In this document: positions 33,092 through 42,170 of the stretch, piece by piece
Position numbering within the stretch: the first letter of the stretch is position 1
How the letters are laid out: each line of letters opens with the position of its first letter
Origin: an uncultured Candidatus Saccharibacteria bacterium
Lineage (GTDB): Bacteria > Patescibacteriota > Saccharimonadia > Saccharimonadales > Saccharimonadaceae
Assembly (NCBI GenBank): GCA_948435375.1
Contig: CAOJGQ010000003.1
Span: forward strand, 1-62,107
Direction: 5' to 3'
DNA length: 62,107 bases
Notes under the pieces: generated by a model
What the model saw: the letters and a program-made list of their open reading frames with translations, nothing else
Database searches by the model: none
Told to the model about the DNA's origin: nothing
Translations under genes and position numbers: made by a program

Positions 33092-33132
33092 ATTTTTCCT
33101 TTCGTTTTTATTTATGACCTTTTGTAATTCTG

Positions 33133-33161
33133 ATTATACATAAGCAAAATCTAAAAGTCAA
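33133..33161 (-). promoter_or_regulatory. Promoter of the 32531-33091 gene
   Basis: TTGACT, 17 bp, TATAAT on the minus strand; leader of about 35 nt. Confidence 0.88.
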
Positions 33162-33208
33162 CACTTTTTTGGAAGATTTTTGCTTGGCTCTGAGCTTCGG
33201 CATAGAAC

Positions 33209-33237
33209 GAAAAAGAGCAACTAGTAGCCGCTCTTTT
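33209..33237 (-). terminator. Terminator of the 33258-34175 gene
   Basis: AAAGAGC/GCTCTTT stem followed by TTTTTCG on the minus strand; also plausible on the plus strand. Confidence 0.75.
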
Positions 33238-33257
33238 TATTGGGAGAAATCGCCGTA

Positions 33258-34175
33258 TTACTTCTTATGACTACGAATGCGGCTGATGATCCAGAAGATG
33301 ATAAGCAGTACCAGGAGAATCAGAACAAACAGCAGCCAGAACGGGCAAACAATCACGAGTTTTTCGACGGTGTCGGTTTGGTCAAAGATAGTAATTGTTT
33401 GTTTGACGCGGAAAATGCCGAGGCTAGGACAATCTTCCCAAGCGATAGCGTTATATTTTTTAGTTTCGGGGAAAATCAAGCTCTTCTCCGGGTCTTCTTC
33501 GTTGGTGAACAGTTCTTCATCGCCGAAAAGTGGAAAAACTTGCACACTATATTGGGCTCGTGTATAGACGTTGCCGGTGTTTTCGACAATTGACGAAACG
33601 GTGAGTGGGGCGCTGGAAACAAAACCGGGCACGTTATTGCTGAGAATTTTGCCGTTTTTTGTAATTTCACCATCAACGTTACCAAAAATCAAATAACCTA
33701 GCTGACGTACGGTTTCGACTGCTGTAGAGTCACCAGACTTCTTGTTGTCCATAGTGACGGTAATGATAGCTGATTGAGCGCCGCCGTGAGCATCGGCTGG
33801 AACTTTGACAGTGTAATTCAACATCGTTTCGCTGCCAGAAGCGAGAAATCCTTTCGGCTGGTCGACGGAAATCCACTCGGAAATTTCAGTATACTGAGTA
33901 GTCTTGGTATAATTTGGATCGTAGTTTTCGCCTTCAACGCTATAGGGCGCAAAGCCAACGGTGAAATTGAAATCTTGTTTGCCGGTGTTCTTGATAGAAA
34001 AAGTACCAGTGCGAGTTTCGCCAGGTTGTAATTCTTCGAGATCTTGGACAGTAGGCGTGATCGCGAGACGATATTCGGGCAGGTCGTCCGCTCGAGCGAC
34101 TGGGACGTTTGTTAAAGCGAGCAAGGCCACTGCGAAAGCGGCAACAAAATGTTTGATTTTTGTATGTAAAACCAT
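33258..34175 (-). CDS. DUF916-like surface protein, paralog 1
   Basis: Signal peptide (1-29, VARADD), DUF916-like domain (LAITPTVQDLEELQPGETRTG, FSIKNTGKQDFNFTVGFAPY, YTVKVPADAHGG), second beta domain (IVENTGNVYTRAQYSVQVFPLFGDEE) and membrane anchor with WLLFVLILLVLLIIFWI. Close paralog of the 31471-32391 protein. AAGGAGG lies 3 nt before the ATG; TATAAT is about 20 nt further upstream. Confidence 0.82.
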   Translation of the reverse strand: MVLHTKIKHFVAAFAVALLALTNVPVARADDLPEYRLAITPTVQDLEELQPGETRTGTFSIKNTGKQDFNFTVGFAPYSVEGENYDPNYTKTTQYTEISEWISVDQPKGFLASGSETMLNYTVKVPADAHGGAQSAIITVTMDNKKSGDSTAVETVRQLGYLIFGNVDGEITKNGKILSNNVPGFVSSAPLTVSSIVENTGNVYTRAQYSVQVFPLFGDEELFTNEEDPEKSLIFPETKKYNAIAWEDCPSLGIFRVKQTITIFDQTDTVEKLVIVCPFWLLFVLILLVLLIIFWIISRIRSHKK

Positions 34176-34283
34176 GAACCTCCTTATTTTATTATATTAT
34201 AGCACACGATGAGCCCGAAAAGAATGTCGAGCAGCTCGGAATTTAAGTGCGAAATTTTGGCAAAATGTATCCGCGTTTTACAA

Positions 34284-34313
34284 CAAAATACCGCTCCGAA
34301 GAGCGGCATTTTG
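34284..34313 (-). terminator. Terminator of the 34327-35001 gene
   Basis: ATGCCGCTC-TTCG-GAGCGGTAT followed by TTTG on the minus strand. Confidence 0.85.
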
Positions 34314-34326
34314 GAACCTCAGTCGA

Positions 34327-35001
34327 TTATTTTGCGTTGTTGGTCGCAGTGAAGGTGACTTGGCCGGTATAAGTACCAGCAGCCTGGCCGTCTTTGATCT
34401 TCGCACCAAAGGTGACATTGGTCTTCACGCCGGAATTGGTAGTTGGAGTGCCTTGGTTGGCAATCGTGACGTCGGTTTCAGTGATACCGATGTAGTTTCC
34501 AGCATCCAAGCTATCAATGCGATAGCCCCATTCAGAGTTGGTAGCGTTGCTGAGGGCTGCGCCTTGACCAGCAACAGCTTGGGCGATATCAAACGTACCG
34601 GTACCAGCCTTGATTTCGTCAGTGCCGCTCATCAAGCTGGTCTTGGTAGTGTTGCTGCCGCTAGCTTTGATCGAGAGTTTGTAGCCGGTGGAGTTCTTGG
34701 TGGTTACCGTGACGCCGAGCGGGGTCGAGGCATAGTCAGTGCCGTCGGTCGAAGTGAGTTCGACGGCGTCTTCAGCATTATCGGTTTCGATACTGAGAAC
34801 GTCGCTGATCACGAGTTTGAGATCGGTCGTGGTCTGAACTTTACCGTCCAGGTTATCGTCGTAGGTTGCACCGGATTCGGCGCCAGTGTCTGGAGCGGGG
34901 CCGTCGATTACTTTGGCGGCGTGCGCATTGAGAGGCAAAGTGGCAACGCCGAGGCCAGCTACGATGCTCAGCGCAGCAATAGCTCTGGTAGTATTTGTCA
35001 T
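34327..35001 (-). CDS. Secreted WxL-like surface protein, larger paralog
   Basis: 224 aa: signal peptide (1-28, AHAAK), then an Asp/Gly-rich linker and a beta-sandwich with SEWGYRID and a terminal strand GTYTGQVTFTAT that match the 32531-33091 protein. No anchor. It heads the first secreted-protein/DUF916 module. AAAGGAG lies upstream of the ATG, with its own promoter at 35053-35081 and a terminator, as expected for an abundant surface protein. Confidence 0.75.
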   Translation of the reverse strand: MTNTTRAIAALSIVAGLGVATLPLNAHAAKVIDGPAPDTGAESGATYDDNLDGKVQTTTDLKLVISDVLSIETDNAEDAVELTSTDGTDYASTPLGVTVTTKNSTGYKLSIKASGSNTTKTSLMSGTDEIKAGTGTFDIAQAVAGQGAALSNATNSEWGYRIDSLDAGNYIGITETDVTIANQGTPTTNSGVKTNVTFGAKIKDGQAAGTYTGQVTFTATNNAK

Positions 35002-35052
35002 ATAAAATCTCCTTTGATGTTATTTTTTATCTGACATTAATATTGTAGTTTT

Positions 35053-35081
35053 ATTGTAATGAAGTCAGACAAAATAAGCAA
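35053..35081 (-). promoter_or_regulatory. Promoter of the 34327-35001 gene
   Basis: TTGCTT, 17 bp, TACAAT; leader of about 45 nt. Confidence 0.8.
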
Positions 35082-35110
35082 GAGCGTTTTTCTGGGGGCG
35101 AGACCTTAGA

Positions 35111-35137
35111 AAAAGTGTTGTAAAAATTACAACACTT
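35111..35137 (-). terminator. uvrA terminator
   Basis: AAGTGTTGTAA/TTACAACACTT palindrome followed by TTTC on the minus strand, directly at the uvrA stop. Confidence 0.75.
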
Positions 35138-38100
35138 TAGAGCAGATCTTTGAGGTATTTCCCAGTCGGAGTGTCAGCCCGCTTCGCGAGTTGCTCAGGG
35201 GTGCCGCTGGCGCAGACTTGACCGCCCTTGATTCCCCCTTCTGGGCCCATGTCAATGATCCAGTCAGCGGATTTAATGACGTGAAGGTTATGTTCGATAA
35301 TGATCATGGAGTTGCCGCCGTCGACCAGCTTACCGAGAATTTCAAGCAGACGCTTGACATCGTCGGTATGTAGACCGGTCGTAGGTTCATCAAGGATATA
35401 AAGAGTTTTACCGGTGCTGCGACGCGCGAGCTCGGTGGCGAGTTTGATGCGCTGAGCTTCACCACCGGAAAAAGTAGTGGCGGGCTGACCGAGCTTGATA
35501 TAGCCGAGGCCAACTTCTTGAAGCGTTTTTAGCTTGGGCGCGATGCTGGGGATATTGGCGAAGAATTTGGCGGCTTCATCAATGGTCATATCGAGCACTT
35601 CGGAAATGTCGCGACCCTTATATTTGATCTCGAGCGCTTCGCGATTGTAGCGTTTGCCGTGGCAGACCGGACAAGAGACATAAACGTCGGGGAGAAAGTG
35701 CATTTCAATTTTGTTCACGCCGTCGCCTTGGCAATGTTCGCAGCGGCCACCTTTAACGTTGAAACTGAAACGGCCGGCTTTATAGCCGCGCAGCTCAGCT
35801 TCGGGCTGTTTGGCGAAAAGTTCGCGGATTTGGTTGAAAACGCCGGTATAAGTGGCTGGGTTGGAGCGTGGGGTGCGGCCGATCGGACTTTGGTCGATGA
35901 CGATGGCTTTGTTGAGGTATTCGATGCCGTCGATGCGATCATGATTGCCAGAGACGGTCTGAGCACGATGGAGGCGAGCGAGCAGCTCATGCGCCAAAAT
36001 ACCATTCACCAGGGTCGATTTTCCTGACCCAGAGACGCCCGAGACGACTGTCATGACGCCAAGCGGAAAATGAACATCAATATTCTTCAGGTTATTCTCG
36101 CGTGCGCCAACCACAACGAGCTCTTGGTCTTTTTTCGGCTTGCGACGCTTCTTCGGTACAGGAATAGTCAACTTACCAGAGAGATACTGGCCAGTAATAG
36201 ATTGATTATCTTTGGCAACCTCGTCGGGTGTACCGGCTGCGACTAAGCGACCACCGTTTTTACCGGCCCCAGGGCCAATATCGACGATATAATCCGCCTC
36301 GCGCATGGTATCTTCGTCATGCTCAACGACCAGAACGGTGTTTTTCAGGTCGCGCAAGTGCTTCAGGGTGGCGATCAGTTTATCATTATCGCGCTGGTGG
36401 AGACCGATCGACGGCTCATCGAGGACATAAAGCACACCTTGGAGGCCGGAGCCGATTTGGGTGGCTAGCCTGATTCTCTGTGCTTCACCGCCAGAAAGAG
36501 TATTGGCGGCGCGGCCGAGCTCAAGATAACCAAGCCCGACGTCCTGCATGAATTGGACACGTTCGCGAATTTCTTTCAAAATCGGGCCAGCAATCATAGC
36601 GGCGTTGCCTGCAAATTTGAGATCCTTTTTCAGAACTTCGAGCGTGGCATCGACATCGAGATTGCACATATCAACGATGTTTAGGCCGTTGACCGTTACC
36701 GCAAGCACGACAGACTTGAGACGGGCACCATGACAAGTCTGACATTCGTGCACACGCATGAAACGTTCGATGTCTTTGCGGACAAACTCGGAGTCGGTCT
36801 CCTTGTGGCGGCGCTCGAGAGTTGGAATGACGCCTTCATAGGTCGATTGGTAAGTTGCGCCATTACCCCATTTACCATGACCAGCAACGCTGACTTCATA
36901 CTTTTCATCACCGGTACCGTAGAGAATTTGGTGGATTTTGTCCTCGGGGATGTCACGGATTGGGACGTGGATGGAAAAGCCGTGCTTCTCACCGACGGCC
37001 GAGAGGCGCTTCAGCCACCAAGATTCTTGGGTGACACGATTGAACGGGCGAATACCGCCTTCGGCGATGGTGAGGTTGGGGTTCAGGACCAGGCTAGGAT
37101 CAATTTCGAGGCGAGTGCCGAGACCAGTACAGGTTGGGCAGGCGCCTTGGGGAGCGTTGAAGCTGAAGAGACGAGGCTCGAGCTCGGGGATGAGTTCGTC
37201 GGGGTGAAGATCGCAAGCGTAGCGCTGAGAGTAGGTCAAAATCTCGGTATCGCCGCTGGTGCTGGCAATACCAGATTCTGCGGACCCGCTCCGGGCCGCT
37301 CTGGCCAAGTCTTTATGGTCCGCAGAATCGGCATTACCGGCCCCGGCTCCAATACCGCGAGCCATACTCGCAGCTTTACCTGTAGAACCCGCATCGCTGG
37401 CGCCAATGCCACGAGCTTCAATTGTCGTGGCGTTGTCGTTAATCCTCAGCAATTTGATAATTCCCTGGCCGAGTTCGAGCGCCTGCTCAATGGAACCCGA
37501 GATGCGGGCTAGGAGGTCGGGAGACAAGATGAAACGGTCAACCACAATCTCGATGTCGTGACGATCATTTTTGTTCAGTTCGGGGAATTCGTCTAGCGCA
37601 TAAACAATCCCGTCAACCCGCACGCGCGAGAAGCCTTTGGATTGATATTGGTCAGAGATGTGTTGGAAGCTGCCTTTTTTCTGCGACACAATCGGCGCGA
37701 GTAGCATGAGTTTACTACCGAGCGGCAGCTTCATTACTTCGTTCACGATGTCCTCAACGCTACGGCGAGAAACTTCGCGATGACAAATTGGGCAATGTGG
37801 CACGCCGACCCGAGCAAAAAGCAGGCGCAAATAATCATAAACTTCAGTCACGGTGGCGACGGTCGAACGGGGATTGCGACTGGTGGACTTTTGGTCGATG
37901 GAGATGGCAGGACTGAGGCCGGAAATACTGTCGACGTCCGGCTTATCCATCACGCCGAGAAACATGCGCGCGTAGCTGGACAGACTCTCGACGTAACGGC
38001 GTTGACCTTCGGCATAAATCGTATCGAAAGCCAGGCTCGACTTGCCCGAGCCAGAAAGCCCAGTAATCACGACCAGCTTGTCGCGCGGGATATCAACGTC

Positions 38101-38157
38101 GAGGTCCTTCAAGTTGTGCTGCCTCGCACCACGAATTTTGATATAACTGTCGTCCAT
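35137..38157 (-). CDS. uvrA: Excinuclease ABC subunit A
   Basis: Damage-recognition ATPase of nucleotide excision repair. Two ABC cassettes: Walker [10 protein letters not shown] (33-41) and GVSGSGKST, signatures LSGGEAQRI and FSGGEAQRI, second zinc finger CEHC/CPVC. Odd points: a Gly/Ala/Ser-rich insertion of about 57 residues (about 37250-37420) before the first zinc module, and the first CxxC of that module reads CDLH. 1006 aa against about 940 usual. I start at ATG 38157 ([15 protein letters not shown]); TATAAT ends 10 nt before it. The longer reading from 38247 crosses the promoter. Confidence 0.96.
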   Translation of the reverse strand: MDDSYIKIRGARQHNLKDLDVDIPRDKLVVITGLSGSGKSSLAFDTIYAEGQRRYVESLSSYARMFLGVMDKPDVDSISGLSPAISIDQKSTSRNPRSTVATVTEVYDYLRLLFARVGVPHCPICHREVSRRSVEDIVNEVMKLPLGSKLMLLAPIVSQKKGSFQHISDQYQSKGFSRVRVDGIVYALDEFPELNKNDRHDIEIVVDRFILSPDLLARISGSIEQALELGQGIIKLLRINDNATTIEARGIGASDAGSTGKAASMARGIGAGAGNADSADHKDLARAARSGSAESGIASTSGDTEILTYSQRYACDLHPDELIPELEPRLFSFNAPQGACPTCTGLGTRLEIDPSLVLNPNLTIAEGGIRPFNRVTQESWWLKRLSAVGEKHGFSIHVPIRDIPEDKIHQILYGTGDEKYEVSVAGHGKWGNGATYQSTYEGVIPTLERRHKETDSEFVRKDIERFMRVHECQTCHGARLKSVVLAVTVNGLNIVDMCNLDVDATLEVLKKDLKFAGNAAMIAGPILKEIRERVQFMQDVGLGYLELGRAANTLSGGEAQRIRLATQIGSGLQGVLYVLDEPSIGLHQRDNDKLIATLKHLRDLKNTVLVVEHDEDTMREADYIVDIGPGAGKNGGRLVAAGTPDEVAKDNQSITGQYLSGKLTIPVPKKRRKPKKDQELVVVGARENNLKNIDVHFPLGVMTVVSGVSGSGKSTLVNGILAHELLARLHRAQTVSGNHDRIDGIEYLNKAIVIDQSPIGRTPRSNPATYTGVFNQIRELFAKQPEAELRGYKAGRFSFNVKGGRCEHCQGDGVNKIEMHFLPDVYVSCPVCHGKRYNREALEIKYKGRDISEVLDMTIDEAAKFFANIPSIAPKLKTLQEVGLGYIKLGQPATTFSGGEAQRIKLATELARRSTGKTLYILDEPTTGLHTDDVKRLLEILGKLVDGGNSMIIIEHNLHVIKSADWIIDMGPEGGIKGGQVCASGTPEQLAKRADTPTGKYLKDLL

Positions 38158-38319
38158 TTGGTTATATATTATATAGCAAAAGTGGGTTTTATGCAATAAG
38201 GGGAGCGGCTCAGATTGAAAGATAGAATGGAAACATAAAAATGTCAAAAAAGATAGAAACTAATGCTAAAAGCATCGTTAAAAAGCCATTGGCCGCCCCA
38301 AGTTGGAAGGCGGCCGGAA

Positions 38320-39036
38320 CTAGGTAAAGAACACGCGCGGACGCTTGCTGGCGCCGGTTTTATTGCGCCATTCACGCAGAGTGCGCACCTCGACCAGTTC
38401 TTGGTCCATGCCAAAGCAGGCACGGGCGATGCCGGCTGCAGACGCAGCTTTTATGGTATAAGAGGGCGAGCACTGCGACTGTTGCAAAAGGCGAATGGCG
38501 GAATGTTGCAAAATACCGTCCTCACGAGCCATAAGCGCCAAAGTTTCGGCGACCACGTGGCACAAACCGAATTCAGCCTGAGGTAACGGCACAGCTTCCT
38601 TTAGGCGGAACTGTGGGGCGAAGAGAAAGCGACCCTTGGTCGTTTTTAGCACCATGACCAATAATTCGCCGTCACGGTAAATACCGGTATTAACGAATCC
38701 GCCAGCAGCCAGCATTTCACCGAAAAAGCGTGACTGATCACTACTGGCGTTGAGTATTTCGCCAATCGAGTTTTCGGCCATGATGTCGCTACTGCGTTCA
38801 TGAACACCAAAGAAGTTGCGCCAGAAGATGCCGCCAGGTAAATTATAACGATAGACGCATGCTGCTGGCTTTCCATTGGGTTGGGCGTCTAAGATACAGG
38901 TGCCCAATGAAAGTTCGCCACCCACAGTTTCAGCGAGATAGTGCTTCTGCACACTAAGCAGAACGTCAATCTCCGTTTGGCTGAGGCCAGTAGATCCTGG
39001 GTGAGTTTCTAAGTTTGTGAATTCGATCATGTTCAT
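38320..39036 (-). CDS. Orphan 238-aa protein
   Basis: No family recognised. Mixed alpha/beta soluble protein with an N-terminal helix (SQTEIDVLLSVQKHYLAE), a central beta region (FLFAPQFRLKEAVPLPQAEFG) and several Cys. GGAGGG is 6 nt before the ATG and a consensus promoter lies about 54 nt upstream of the start. Monocistronic, with phased T-tracts behind the promoter. Confidence 0.8.
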   Translation of the reverse strand: MNMIEFTNLETHPGSTGLSQTEIDVLLSVQKHYLAETVGGELSLGTCILDAQPNGKPAACVYRYNLPGGIFWRNFFGVHERSSDIMAENSIGEILNASSDQSRFFGEMLAAGGFVNTGIYRDGELLVMVLKTTKGRFLFAPQFRLKEAVPLPQAEFGLCHVVAETLALMAREDGILQHSAIRLLQQSQCSPSYTIKAASAAGIARACFGMDQELVEVRTLREWRNKTGASKRPRVFFT

Positions 39037-39096
39037 CCCTCCAATCTGCTAATATCAATGATCGATTTCGCGTGAATTTTAAGGTCCTCTCTTACT

Positions 39097-39126
39097 ATTA
39101 TATCACACTTTGCCGAAAAAAGTCAA
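39097..39126 (-). promoter_or_regulatory. Promoter of the 38320-39036 gene
   Basis: TTGACT, 18 bp, TATAAT on the minus strand. Confidence 0.85.
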
Positions 39127-39145
39127 TACTTTATGCTTATTTCGG

Positions 39146-39217
39146 AGATTTTGGCTAGCTTGAGGCAATTTTTCGGCAATTTTGGAGTATTTTGGAACAG
39201 TTTTGGAATATTTTGGG
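39146..39217. repeat. Phased TTTTGG tracts
   Basis: TTTTGG recurs at about 39180, 39190, 39201 and 39211, spacing 10-11 bp, with an earlier copy at about 39150. Phased A/T tracts bend DNA. They lie upstream of the -35 of the orphan-gene promoter. Confidence 0.55.
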
Positions 39218-39242
39218 GGATGTTAGAAGTGGTTTGGAGGTT

Positions 39243-40757
39243 TTATTCGCAGTCGGGACGGAGATTTTCGTACCAGAGTAGGAGCTCTTCGGCGAGAAAA
39301 TTGCATTCGTCGAGAGTTTTGCCGGCAAAAGTTTCGCCTTTTGCGAGAGATTTTTTGATGCCGTTCATTTCCCGGAAAAAGAAGCGGGACTGGGCCTTCA
39401 GGCGGTCGGTGCGATATTTTTGCCAATCGGCGCTTTCGGCTTCGGTGAGGATCTCGGGGAAGTTTTTGGCTTTGTAGTGCATAAAAAGTTCTGGTAAACG
39501 CTCATCCTTGAAACGGGGGCGAAAATCTTTCAGATCCTCGGCATCATTATTGCGGACAGCCGAACAAAGGATGAGATCATCAGCCGGTGTAAACGCGGAG
39601 TAAAGATTGGATTCTGGGTCGGGAGTCGAGACGTATTCGGGAAAATCTTGCCCTTGCATGCGAGTGGCAAAATCTGGATGCGCCATGAGCGAGGCGATGT
39701 TCTTTTCGACCTGTTCGCGGGAAAGACCAATGCGCCGCCAACAGTCACCACGATCGAGTACACCAATCGGGGCCACAGCAGGGCAACGGTTGTACTGCAG
39801 AGTCTTCACGATCGGATAATAGTCAACCACTTGTTCGCCGGCTTCCTTCGCCCGGTCGGCAGTCTCCTTCGCGCGATCGGCGGCGGCTTCGGCCTGAGGC
39901 GTACGCTGTCGACGGGAGGATTTCCAGGCGTATTTTTCGAAGAAAGTACCGTCTTTTTCGGCGGCGAGCATGTCGTCGAGATTGTAGCGCAAATCGAAAA
40001 CTAAGACATTACCATTCTTCCCCTCGGCGATGGGATAGGCGACGGTGGTTTTTTCAAACTTGCTAGAATAACGGCCGGAGGAATAGACGAAGGGCGCAGG
40101 AGTTTTTAGATTAATAAGCTTCTTCACTAGGCGCTTGAGGCGTTGGTGATAGAGATACTCGTAGAGTTGAGGTTGCTTTCGCTTGATCAACTTGGTAACT
40201 TCGATCAGAGCGACAACATCAGCTAAGGCGTCATGAGCGTGTTCGTGCTCGATACCGTTAAGCTTAGTGATAAGTTCGAGGCGGTTGGTGGCGCGGCCAT
40301 CCTCGGCAAAGGGCCACTCAATACCCTCAGGTCGCAAAGCGCGCGTCATGCGCACGACGTCGAGCAGATCCCAGCGACTGCGGCGTTCTTTCCATTCCCA
40401 TTCGTAAGCATCATAAAAATTGCGCCAGAGCGTATGGCGGATAAATTCGTTGTCGAAGCGGATGGAATTATAGCCGATAATTGTGGTGCCGGGAGTGGCG
40501 ACTTCTTCAATCATGAAACGGCAAAAATCACGCTCAGAAATACCATCCTGCCGGGTCATCTGGGGTGTGATACCGGTGACCATGATGGCGCCGGGGCTGG
40601 GGAGCGTGTCCTCGTCGAGCTGGACGAGGAGGTTGGTGGGCTCGCCGATCGGGTTAAGATTAAGGTCAGTGCGCTGGCCAGCAAACTGCATGATACGATC
40701 AGTGCGAGGATTAAGTCCGGAAGTCTCGAGATCGTAAAAGTAGAAGCTGTATTGCAT
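39243..40757 (-). CDS. sbcB: Exodeoxyribonuclease I
   Basis: 3'-5' single-strand exonuclease of the DEDDh type. Asp9 and Glu11 (YDLETSG), GYNSIRFDNEFIRHTLWRN with its Asp, and HDALADV with the catalytic His and Asp; the later SH3-like and helical regions follow. 504 aa compares with about 475 for the E. coli enzyme; the insert is Lys/Ala-rich (DRAKEAADRAKE-like, about 39830-39900). Start ATG 40757 (MQYSFYF): TATAAT ends 6 nt before it. A start at 40790 lies upstream of the promoter hexamer. Confidence 0.93.
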   Translation of the reverse strand: MQYSFYFYDLETSGLNPRTDRIMQFAGQRTDLNLNPIGEPTNLLVQLDEDTLPSPGAIMVTGITPQMTRQDGISERDFCRFMIEEVATPGTTIIGYNSIRFDNEFIRHTLWRNFYDAYEWEWKERRSRWDLLDVVRMTRALRPEGIEWPFAEDGRATNRLELITKLNGIEHEHAHDALADVVALIEVTKLIKRKQPQLYEYLYHQRLKRLVKKLINLKTPAPFVYSSGRYSSKFEKTTVAYPIAEGKNGNVLVFDLRYNLDDMLAAEKDGTFFEKYAWKSSRRQRTPQAEAAADRAKETADRAKEAGEQVVDYYPIVKTLQYNRCPAVAPIGVLDRGDCWRRIGLSREQVEKNIASLMAHPDFATRMQGQDFPEYVSTPDPESNLYSAFTPADDLILCSAVRNNDAEDLKDFRPRFKDERLPELFMHYKAKNFPEILTEAESADWQKYRTDRLKAQSRFFFREMNGIKKSLAKGETFAGKTLDECNFLAEELLLWYENLRPDCE

Positions 40758-40786
40758 AGGTTTATTATAACAGCTTAAATACACAA

Positions 40787-40821
40787 ACAAAAAAGAAAGT
40801 CCGCCGAATGGGGCGAACTTT
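40787..40821 (-). terminator. Terminator of the 40915-41895 gene
   Basis: AAAGTTCGCCC/GGCGGACTTT stem followed by CTTTTTTG on the minus strand. A second hairpin CTTGCGTC/GACGCAAG (about 40883-40904) lies closer to the stop. Confidence 0.78.
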
Positions 40822-40914
40822 GCTTTTCTAAGGTGCAGACGCGGCCGAATGGGGCTTTGCCTCTAAAATACTAAGGGCCGACTTGCGTCACACTTGACGC
40901 AAGCTCGTTTGCAA

Positions 40915-41895
40915 CTACTCAGCCAGCGAAATTTGCTGACTGGCTGCGGATTCGTCGGACGTCTGGCTGTGGCGGAACTGACTTTTGATCAAGCGCTGAG
41001 CTTGAGTCAAGTTGCCAGTCTGGCGCTGCCGGCGACGCCGGCGCAAATCGGCAAACTTGACAGTTTTGCCCTTGCGGCCGCTGCGTCGTGTATGGTGCAG
41101 CTCGTCACGCCGTAATGAAGCAACCGCCATGTCTACTGCCGGCTGATTAGCGCGCAAAACCTCATACTTCTCAACTGGTATACTCACCACATCTTCGATG
41201 CAGGTGTCATCACCAAATTGAGATTGCATGATGACCTTAACAATTCCGGCTTCTTCATCTGATAAGCCGGAAAAGCGTTCGCGCCCTTCTCGCAGGCTAT
41301 CCAAAGCCTGCTTAATCGATTCAGCCGGGATTGTGGTGCGTGTTTCATACATTTCAGCATGAAGTCGCGCCTCCTCGGCAGCCCGCAGTGCAGCTCGCTG
41401 TGCCTCGAGTTCCTCGTAGCGCCGATACTGAACGGTGGCGAACTTTTTCGCCTCCTCCAGTCGCCGAACACGCTTGCGCTGAAAACTTGGCCATGCGACC
41501 CAGTACCAAAAGACTGAGGTCAGCGTGAGCTCGAGTAACCAACTCAAGATGACGCAGGCCTTCCGGTCAGTAGCGGAACTAATCCAGCTAGCGGCCTGAA
41601 AATACTGGTAGGACCAGTACCAAGCCAGAAGCGTCGTCCCGCTGACCAGCGCGAGCGATCCCAGCATGTAGGCCTTCGCCCACTTGGCACGCCTTTTAAC
41701 ACGCCCACGGCGCACTTTCAAGTTCAGCGCTGCGCAGGTCCGCGCACCCAGTGTTACTGTTGTCAGATTGAGCGCCGCCAACAAGACGATTTTGACGCCC
41801 AGCGGCGCAGCGCTGAATAGACTCGTTGTTACCACGATGGCGACAAACGCCACCGTAAACTTCTCATAACCCTTATTAATTTTCGTTTCGGACAT
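40915..41895 (-). CDS. Orphan membrane protein with long charged cytoplasmic tail
   Basis: 326 aa: four hydrophobic segments in two pairs (about 12-55 and 75-135), then a coiled-coil region rich in Glu/Arg/Ala (about 145-190) and a strongly basic tail (RRRRRQRQ near 285). The tail may bind nucleic acid or an acidic partner. No family recognised. AAGGAGGGG lies 5-6 nt before the ATG. The leader is about 187 nt long. Confidence 0.8.
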   Translation of the reverse strand: MSETKINKGYEKFTVAFVAIVVTTSLFSAAPLGVKIVLLAALNLTTVTLGARTCAALNLKVRRGRVKRRAKWAKAYMLGSLALVSGTTLLAWYWSYQYFQAASWISSATDRKACVILSWLLELTLTSVFWYWVAWPSFQRKRVRRLEEAKKFATVQYRRYEELEAQRAALRAAEEARLHAEMYETRTTIPAESIKQALDSLREGRERFSGLSDEEAGIVKVIMQSQFGDDTCIEDVVSIPVEKYEVLRANQPAVDMAVASLRRDELHHTRRSGRKGKTVKFADLRRRRRQRQTGNLTQAQRLIKSQFRHSQTSDESAASQQISLAE

Positions 41896-42088
41896 CTTCT
41901 TCCCCTCCTTTTTATTATTTTTTGTGCTGTTTGGGCCGATTTTGATCTGTTTTGATCGATCCGAATTGGTTTTCCTCGGCTTTTTAAGTCAATTTTGGCT
42001 CATTTTAGGCTAAAATTTGACATTTTAGCATCCCTAAACAGCAAAAGATGTTCCGCGCGATGGGGTAACTTCTTACCCCATTACTTCC

Positions 42089-42117
42089 ATTATAGCACAC
42101 TTTGTTAAAAAAAGCAA
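42089..42117 (-). promoter_or_regulatory. Promoter of the 40915-41895 gene
   Basis: TTGCTT, 17 bp, TATAAT with TG before the -10. The leader starts with an ATGGGGTAA/TTACCCCAT hairpin. Confidence 0.82.
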
Positions 42118-42170
42118 TACCAAAATCATCTTTACCCCTGTAAAAATCTTTTGCAGGGTGGGAAAAATAG

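Noticed and set aside
36730-37512. 260-codon open frame antisense to uvrA
   Set aside because: It mirrors the uvrA coding strand; no start signals or protein features.
38158-38247. Longer UvrA N-terminus
   Set aside because: UvrA normally begins close to [12 protein letters not shown]; the extension is hydrophobic, unconserved and covers the TATAAT element.
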